Shown piece after piece: positions 59,767 through 64,000 of a stretch of 64,000 nucleotides of DNA. Positions within the stretch are counted from its first letter, which is position 1; each line of letters opens with the position of its first letter. This stretch comes from Chitinophaga sp. GbtcB8 (lineage in GTDB: Bacteria > Bacteroidota > Bacteroidia > Chitinophagales > Chitinophagaceae): the NCBI RefSeq assembly GCF_019091455.1, contig NZ_JAGXJN010000037.1:1-64000 (forward strand), in the 5' to 3' direction. Below the pieces are notes generated by a model. It saw nothing but the letters and a program-made list of their open reading frames with translations. It did not search any database and was not told the DNA's origin. A program made the position numbers and the translations under genes.

Positions 59767-59870
59767 TGATGCTAAACGCTTACCGGCGCGAAGAAGGTGT
59801 AAACGGTTGGAGCATTTAGCATTAAGCCTTTCTGCTTTCCCCTTTCTGCTTTCTGCTATTTAAACTACCT
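59767..59870. repeat. GCTAAACGCTTA / TTTCTGCTTTC word block
   Basis: TGATGCTAAACGCTTACC and AGCATTTAGCATTAAGCC form a loose inverted pair related to 36690 and 38476. It is followed by tandem CTTTCTGCTTTC words at 59826-59857. It separates two codirectional genes. Confidence 0.6.
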
Positions 59871-59879
59871 TTGAACAGT

Positions 59880-61112
59880 ATGGTACCCGCATTTACAATC
59901 AGTGAAAGAACACAACATTACCTGGCGCTGGAAGAACAGTATGGCGCCCACAACTATCATCCCCTGCCGGTAGTACTGGAACGCGGGGAAGGGGTATTTG
60001 TATGGGATGTGGATAACAAACGTTATTACGATTTCCTTTCCGGCTACTCCGCCGTAAACCAGGGCCATTGCCATCCTAAGATCATTGCTACCCTTATAGA
60101 ACAGGCGCAAAAGCTTACACTTACCTCCCGCGCCTTTCACAGTGATCTGTTAGGAGAATATGCCGCCTTTATCACCCATTTCTTCGGATATGATAAAGTG
60201 CTGCCCATGAACACGGGTGTAGAAGCCGTGGAAACGGCCCTGAAGCTGTGCCGCCGCTGGGGCTACATGGTAAAAGGCATCCCGGAGAACAAAGCAAAGA
60301 TCATTACCTGCAGCAATAACTTTCATGGCCGTACGCTGAATGTGATCTCTTTCAGCACAGATCCCTCTGCCCGCCAGGGCTTTGGGCCCTACATGCCCGG
60401 TTATGAAGTGATCCCCTATAATAATCTGCCCGCGCTGGAAAACGCCCTGCAGGACCCGCACGTAGCCGGTTTCCTGGTAGAGCCTATCCAGGGTGAAGCC
60501 GGGGTAATGGTGCCGGATGAAGGTTACCTTGCCAAGGCCCGCCAATATTGTGCAGATGCAAATGTGTTATTTATAGCAGATGAGATCCAGACCGGCCTGG
60601 CCCGCACCGGCGCCATGCTGTGCTGCGACCTGGAACAGGTGCGTCCGGATATACTGATACTTGGCAAAGCCCTGTCAGGCGGTACTTTACCGGTATCTGC
60701 CGTGCTGGCGGATGATGAGATCATGCTTACCATTAAACCCGGCGAGCATGGCTCAACCTACGGTGGTAACCCGCTGGGCTGTAAAGTAGCCATTACAGCC
60801 CTCACTGTGCTGAAGGAAGAAAAGATGGCGGAGAATGCCGCTGCTATGGGGCAGCTGCTGCGCGATGAGCTGGCCGCCCTGCAATCCCCTTACATATCGC
60901 TGATACGCGGTAAAGGATTGCTGAACGCCATTGTGATCAAACATACCGATCCGGAAGCTGCCTGGGACCTGTGCCTGGCGCTGAAAGAGCAGGGCCTGCT
61001 GGCTAAACCCACTCATGGCGATAAGATCCGTTTTGCACCACCGCTCCTTATTAATGCAGCCCAGATCCGGGAATGCGTGGGGATGATTGGCAGAAGCCTG
61101 GAGCGGTTTTAA
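59880..61112 (+). CDS. rocD: Ornithine aminotransferase
   Basis: The 410-residue class III aminotransferase starts at ATG 59880. It has EEQYGAHNYHPLPVVLERGEGVFVWDVDNKRYYDFLSGYSAVNQGHCHPKI, MNTGVEAVETALKLCRRWGY, NNFHGRT, IADEIQTGLARTGAML and the pyridoxal phosphate Lys263 in ILGKALSGG, then GEHGSTYGGNPLG. It converts ornithine and 2-oxoglutarate to glutamate semialdehyde, linking arginine and proline metabolism. Length and motifs are normal for OAT. Confidence 0.95.
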   Translation: MVPAFTISERTQHYLALEEQYGAHNYHPLPVVLERGEGVFVWDVDNKRYYDFLSGYSAVNQGHCHPKIIATLIEQAQKLTLTSRAFHSDLLGEYAAFITHFFGYDKVLPMNTGVEAVETALKLCRRWGYMVKGIPENKAKIITCSNNFHGRTLNVISFSTDPSARQGFGPYMPGYEVIPYNNLPALENALQDPHVAGFLVEPIQGEAGVMVPDEGYLAKARQYCADANVLFIADEIQTGLARTGAMLCCDLEQVRPDILILGKALSGGTLPVSAVLADDEIMLTIKPGEHGSTYGGNPLGCKVAITALTVLKEEKMAENAAAMGQLLRDELAALQSPYISLIRGKGLLNAIVIKHTDPEAAWDLCLALKEQGLLAKPTHGDKIRFAPPLLINAAQIRECVGMIGRSLERF

Positions 61113-61198
61113 TAGGCAAATGCAGGCCTGCATTATTGTCACACAAAGAACATCTTTAAAAATTCTATGCCAGATAATGAGTCAATACGAATTGATCT

Positions 61199-61296
61199 CC
61201 GCTGCATTTTAATTCGTAATTACTCATATCATTATTACTTTCAATGGCATTCGTGCACCGCTTTGGGCGGGGTCGTAATTGACAATTCGTAATTCC
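61199..61296. repeat. Composite of two dispersed intergenic repeats
   Basis: 61199-61222 is identical over 24 bases to 52220-52243. 61256-61296 (CACCGCTTTGGGCGGGG, then GTAATTGACAATTCGTAATT) matches 15910-15950. Together with the ATTACGAATT family they fill the gap between rocD and the next gene. Confidence 0.8.
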
Positions 61297-61306
61297 ATTC
61301 TTCTCT

Positions 61307-61948
61307 ATGCTTCAAAAGACTGCCATCAGAAGTACCGGCTGGAAAACTGACTTCCTCATCGGATTCCCGGACGGGTTATTCCTGCTGTTCTTTACTACCC
61401 TGCTGATACAGGTATTCCCGGTGGATGTGCAGCAGTTCTACAACATCAACCTCTGGATCTCATTGGGCGGCACCGTGCTGGTAATGGCTACTGCATGGCA
61501 GGCTAACCGGGGCGAAACACATGATGAATCCTCTCTTTCACCGGAAGAACGAAAAAAGCTGGAGCAGCTGGATCTTGCAGAAGATACTATTGTACATATC
61601 GGCAAAGAAATGGAGCAGGATGCTACCCGCTGGGAACAGATCCTGCAGCAGGAAAAAGTGCAGCAGATCCACTGGCATCCTTTACGGGCCCTGCGCAGCA
61701 CCCTGGTTGCAGGCGTGTTTTTCCTTACCGGCGCATTCATTGCTTTCTGGCCCTACCTGGCCAATGAGAACTTTGGCGCAGCTACCCGTGTAAGCACAGG
61801 CCTGGTCTTTGCCGGTACGGTTCTATTTGCCTTTATAAAAGCAAAGATCACCGGCCAGCGTATATTACCGGTCATATTACGTTACCTGCTGTTAACAGCA
61901 GGTATCTGGTTAGCAGTATTTATTGTGAAGCTTGTGATGGAACGTTAG
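61307..61948 (+). CDS. Membrane protein, VIT1/CCC1-like (tentative)
   Basis: The 213-residue protein has a first segment KTDFLIGFPDGLFLLFFTTLLIQVF, then helices near 48-65, 128-150, 160-180 and 190-210. A charged helix lies between (SSLSPEERKKLEQLDLAEDTIVHIGKEMEQDATRWEQILQQE). The early FPDGL helix and the Glu-rich cytoplasmic region resemble VIT1/CCC1-type iron or manganese transporters, but the match is weak. It overlaps the convergent gene by 29 bases. Confidence 0.6.
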   Translation: MLQKTAIRSTGWKTDFLIGFPDGLFLLFFTTLLIQVFPVDVQQFYNINLWISLGGTVLVMATAWQANRGETHDESSLSPEERKKLEQLDLAEDTIVHIGKEMEQDATRWEQILQQEKVQQIHWHPLRALRSTLVAGVFFLTGAFIAFWPYLANENFGAATRVSTGLVFAGTVLFAFIKAKITGQRILPVILRYLLLTAGIWLAVFIVKLVMER

Positions 61949-62321
61949 GCTTCTTCCGCACCACTACGCAGAAGAATGCCATGAAAGCCCCTGCCAGTGA
62001 CAGGTACAGCCCTATTTCCTTATGCGGGCATATCCCCATTTCACAGCGGGCAAATATGATCATATTACGGAAGGTCCAGGCAATAAGAAAAGCGGTAATA
62101 AACACATTCAAACGCCGCGCCCATGTTTTCTTAAAAAGAAATAACACACCGGCTATTGCAGCCATTACAACATTCAGTTTTCCCGGCTCCCCAAAAGAGG
62201 AACCGGCCGTATGCACCCCGGTAAATACCAGGTGTTTGCTTTCCACCGTGAGCCAGGGCAGGAAAGCGCTGATAATAATAGTAACAGCAGCGGCTAAACC
62301 GATCAGGTTATTCTTAGACAT
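61920..62321 (-). CDS. Four-helix membrane protein of unknown function
   Basis: Starting at ATG 62321 (MSKNNLIGLAAAVTIIISAFLPWLTVESKH), the 133-residue protein has four membrane helices and two Cys in RCEMGICPHKEIGLYLSLAGA. Upstream in-frame sequence is made of the 62345 repeat and is not part of the gene. I do not recognise a family. Convergent overlap with the preceding gene. Confidence 0.65.
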   Translation of the reverse strand: MSKNNLIGLAAAVTIIISAFLPWLTVESKHLVFTGVHTAGSSFGEPGKLNVVMAAIAGVLFLFKKTWARRLNVFITAFLIAWTFRNMIIFARCEMGICPHKEIGLYLSLAGAFMAFFCVVVRKKPNVPSQASQ

Positions 62322-62328
62322 AAGGACG

Positions 62329-62336
62329 CAAAGGTA
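62329..62336 (-). promoter_or_regulatory. Possible -7 box of the four-helix protein gene
   Basis: Minus-strand TACCTTTG, identical to the box before the desaturase gene, lies eight bases before the ATG, implying a nearly leaderless transcript. No clear -33 box at normal spacing. Confidence 0.35.
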
Positions 62337-62344
62337 ATTATTTA

Positions 62345-62432
62345 ATGTGCAAATATGCAGATGTGCAGATGGATTGAAACGTGTCAGATCCGCAAATGCT
62401 GCCATCATCTGCACATCTGCATATTTGCACAT
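62345..62432. repeat. Perfect 26-bp inverted repeat, second locus
   Basis: Arms 62345-62370 and 62407-62432 are exact complements with a 36-base loop. The left arm is identical to 48774-48799. Further short words (TTAGCATATCAGCACATC) extend to about 62506, just before the flavoprotein start. The gap is divergent here but convergent at 48774. Confidence 0.92.
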
Positions 62433-62508
62433 TTGCACATTTTTTTGCGGTATAATATATGTAGCACAAACCAGCACATTAGCATATCAGCACATCAACA
62501 CATTAACT

Positions 62509-63891
62509 ATGATGCATTTCAAAGCGGTTATCATCGGATCAGGACAAGGCGGCACACCATTAGCGAAGAAACTGGCCAAAGCCGGGTGGACCACCGCCCT
62601 GGTAGAAAAAAGATTCATAGGCGGCACCTGTATAAATGATGGATGTACTCCCACTAAAGCCATGGTTGCCAGCGCAAAGGTAGCCTATACGGCCGCTAAC
62701 AGCCAGCAATGGGGCGTTACCGTGAACGGCTATTCAGTGAACATGGAAAGCATTGTAAACCGCAAGAATGATATTGTGCAGCTGTTCCGTGGCGGCTCTG
62801 AAAAAGGGCTGGCACAGGTGGAGAACCTTACCCTCTTTCATGGGGAAGCCGTGTTTACCGGCCCAAAAGCACTGACCATTAAGCTTAACAGCGGTACTAC
62901 AGAAGATATTACTGCCGACTATATTTTCCTGGACATTGGCACCACACCGCAAATACCACCGGTACCAGGCCTGGAAGCAGTGCCCTGGCTTACCAGCACT
63001 ACTATACTGGACCTCACTACCCTGCCGGCTCATTTGCTGATAATAGGCGGCAGCTATATAGCCCTGGAATTTGGGCAAATGTTCCGGCGTTTTGGCAGCG
63101 AGGTAAGCATTATTGAAAAAAGCCCGCACCTGGTGAGCCGGGAAGATGAAGATATATCCGAAGCCGTACAAAAAATGCTGGAAGCAGAAGGCATCCGCAT
63201 TTTCACCAATGCGCAGGTACAACGAATAGATGAGCATAGCCGCGGCATCAGCTGCGCCGTCAAAATAGGTGAGCAAACGCATACCCTTGAGGGCTCGCAC
63301 CTGCTACTGGCCGCCGGCCGCGTACCGCAAACCAAAGCCATACAGCTGGATAAAACCGGCGTGCAAACAGATGACCGCGGTTTTATAAAAGTGAATGATC
63401 AGCTGGAAACCAATGTGCCGGGCATTTACGCCCTGGGCGATGTAACAGGAGGCCCGGCATTTACACACATCTCCTATAACGATCACTGGGTGCTGTATAA
63501 GAACCTGGTAAAAGGCGCTGCCACATCTATCAAAGGCCGGCAGGTACCTTACACTATGTTCACGGATCCGCAGCTGGGCCACATTGGCCTCAGCGTAAAA
63601 GAAGCAAAGCAAAAAGGGCTGGACTTTACCGTATGCAAAATGGAAATGAAACGGGTGGCCCGCGCCATAGAAACCGGCGATACCCGGGGTTTCATGAAAG
63701 CGCTGGTAGAAAAAGGCAGCTATAAGATCTTAGGCGCTACCGTATTCGGACCAGAAGGCGGCGAGCTGATGACCCTATTGCAAATGGCCATGCTGGGCGG
63801 TATTACGGCCTTGCAAATGAAGGAGATGATCTTTGCACATCCGCTGTATGCAGAATCATTAAACAACCTTTTCATGCAGCTTGATAATTAA
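62509..63891 (+). CDS. FAD-dependent dithiol-disulfide oxidoreductase (mercuric reductase-like)
   Basis: The 460-residue class I flavoprotein disulfide reductase has the FAD motif VIIGSGQGGTPLA (residues 8-20), the redox pair Cys41/Cys46 in GGTCINDGCTPTKAM and the NAD(P) motif IIGGSYIALEFGQMFRRFGSEV. The second FAD site is IYALGDVTGGPAFTH. The C-terminal dimer domain has HPLYAESLNN with the active His-Glu pair. There is no N-terminal metal-binding domain and no C-terminal Cys pair, so true mercuric reductase activity is unlikely. The start is ATG 62509; the longer frame is repeat sequence. Confidence 0.92.
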   Translation: MMHFKAVIIGSGQGGTPLAKKLAKAGWTTALVEKRFIGGTCINDGCTPTKAMVASAKVAYTAANSQQWGVTVNGYSVNMESIVNRKNDIVQLFRGGSEKGLAQVENLTLFHGEAVFTGPKALTIKLNSGTTEDITADYIFLDIGTTPQIPPVPGLEAVPWLTSTTILDLTTLPAHLLIIGGSYIALEFGQMFRRFGSEVSIIEKSPHLVSREDEDISEAVQKMLEAEGIRIFTNAQVQRIDEHSRGISCAVKIGEQTHTLEGSHLLLAAGRVPQTKAIQLDKTGVQTDDRGFIKVNDQLETNVPGIYALGDVTGGPAFTHISYNDHWVLYKNLVKGAATSIKGRQVPYTMFTDPQLGHIGLSVKEAKQKGLDFTVCKMEMKRVARAIETGDTRGFMKALVEKGSYKILGATVFGPEGGELMTLLQMAMLGGITALQMKEMIFAHPLYAESLNNLFMQLDN

Positions 63892-64000
63892 GGCATTGTG
63901 GATAACGTACAATGTGGGTAAGTTTTTCCTCATCACAGAAAAGTATTTACGATTTTAGATATACGATTTGCGATGACCCTCAATCGTAGATCTACGATCG
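63892..64000. other. Intergenic end of window with TACGATTT words
   Basis: After the flavoprotein stop no gene is visible. From about 63948 the words TTTACGATTTTAGATATACG and ATCGTAGATCTACGATCG suggest the left part of another inverted-word repeat cut by the window edge. Confidence 0.5.

Noticed and set aside
62347..62508. N-terminal extension of the flavoprotein (reads MQICRCADGL...)
   Set aside because: The extension is a translation of the 26-bp inverted-repeat element; the family start is the ATG at 62509.
62509..63891. Mercuric reductase
   Set aside because: The redox Cys pair and NAD(P) site fit, but the C-terminal vicinal cysteines and any mer genes are missing, so a general disulfide reductase-like call is safer.
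1..64000. Prophage, integrative element or secretion system island
   Set aside because: No integrase, phage structural gene, conjugation gene, tRNA attachment site or transposase was found; gene content is ordinary chromosome with repeats.

Overview
The window reads as a chromosomal segment of a Bacteroidota bacterium, most likely Chitinophagaceae and Chitinophaga-like. The signs are a SusC/SusD pair with several outer-membrane-type lipoproteins, a futalosine-pathway menaquinone gene (mqnA), an ECF sigma factor beside a membrane anti-sigma-like protein, a fused sensor kinase/response regulator, A-rich leaders instead of Shine-Dalgarno sites, and Bacteroidota-type -7 boxes (TAnnTTTG). I see no rRNA, tRNA, CRISPR array, insertion sequence or prophage.

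Layout. 1-1.5 kb: a minus-strand stress/regulatory operon (ArsR, SRPBCC, DoxX-like, DUF4256) with two operator-like repeats. 1.8-5 kb: two histidine kinases, one a 7TM-HK-REC-LuxR fusion. 5-14.3 kb: a polysaccharide-utilisation-type locus (SusC, SusD, two carbohydrate-binding lipoproteins, a WbsX/GH99-like enzyme) whose tail abuts a truncated glucarate dehydratase. 14.6-20 kb: DmpA-type peptidase, GH31 glycosidase, 3-methyladenine DNA glycosylase and an SRPBCC protein. 20-24.6 kb: a decayed TonB-receptor remnant, a ModE-type regulator and an isoquinoline-oxidoreductase-like molybdoenzyme set with a cytochrome c. 25-33.5 kb: lipoprotein, beta-lactamase-fold hydrolase, FUSC-like protein, M1 peptidase, a MarR locus and two methyltransferases. 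33.5-36.5 kb: ECF sigma factor, a protein that appears to combine an inner-membrane helix with an outer-membrane barrel, and a lipoprotein made of HDTFP repeats.

36.8-42.6 kb is the most interesting metabolic block: a GT-C-like membrane protein diverges from UbiA-type phosphoribosyltransferase, DprE1-like oxidase, DprE2-like reductase and a HAD phosphatase. Together these could make polyprenyl-phosphoryl-D-arabinose and hand it to a glycosyltransferase. A GH172 gene, from a family with D-arabinofuranosidases, lies 10 kb further on. 43-64 kb is mostly housekeeping and miscellaneous: DUF1624 acyltransferase, desaturase, peptide-binding lipoprotein, M1 peptidase, mqnA/purB, yraN, manA, a Dph6-like gene, lepA, ACBP, ornithine aminotransferase and a flavoprotein disulfide reductase.

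Two themes run through the window. First, several genes look damaged: lepA carries an in-frame TAG plus a nearby six-residue deletion, a TonB receptor has two frameshifts, glucarate dehydratase is cut to its last third, and arsR and the sigma gene lack an ATG where one is expected. Second, many intergenic gaps hold recurrent inverted-repeat word families: identical 26-bp arms 13.5 kb apart, repeated terminator stems, a MITE-like palindrome family, and two six-unit arrays of 11-bp repeats upstream of an F420-reductase-like gene.
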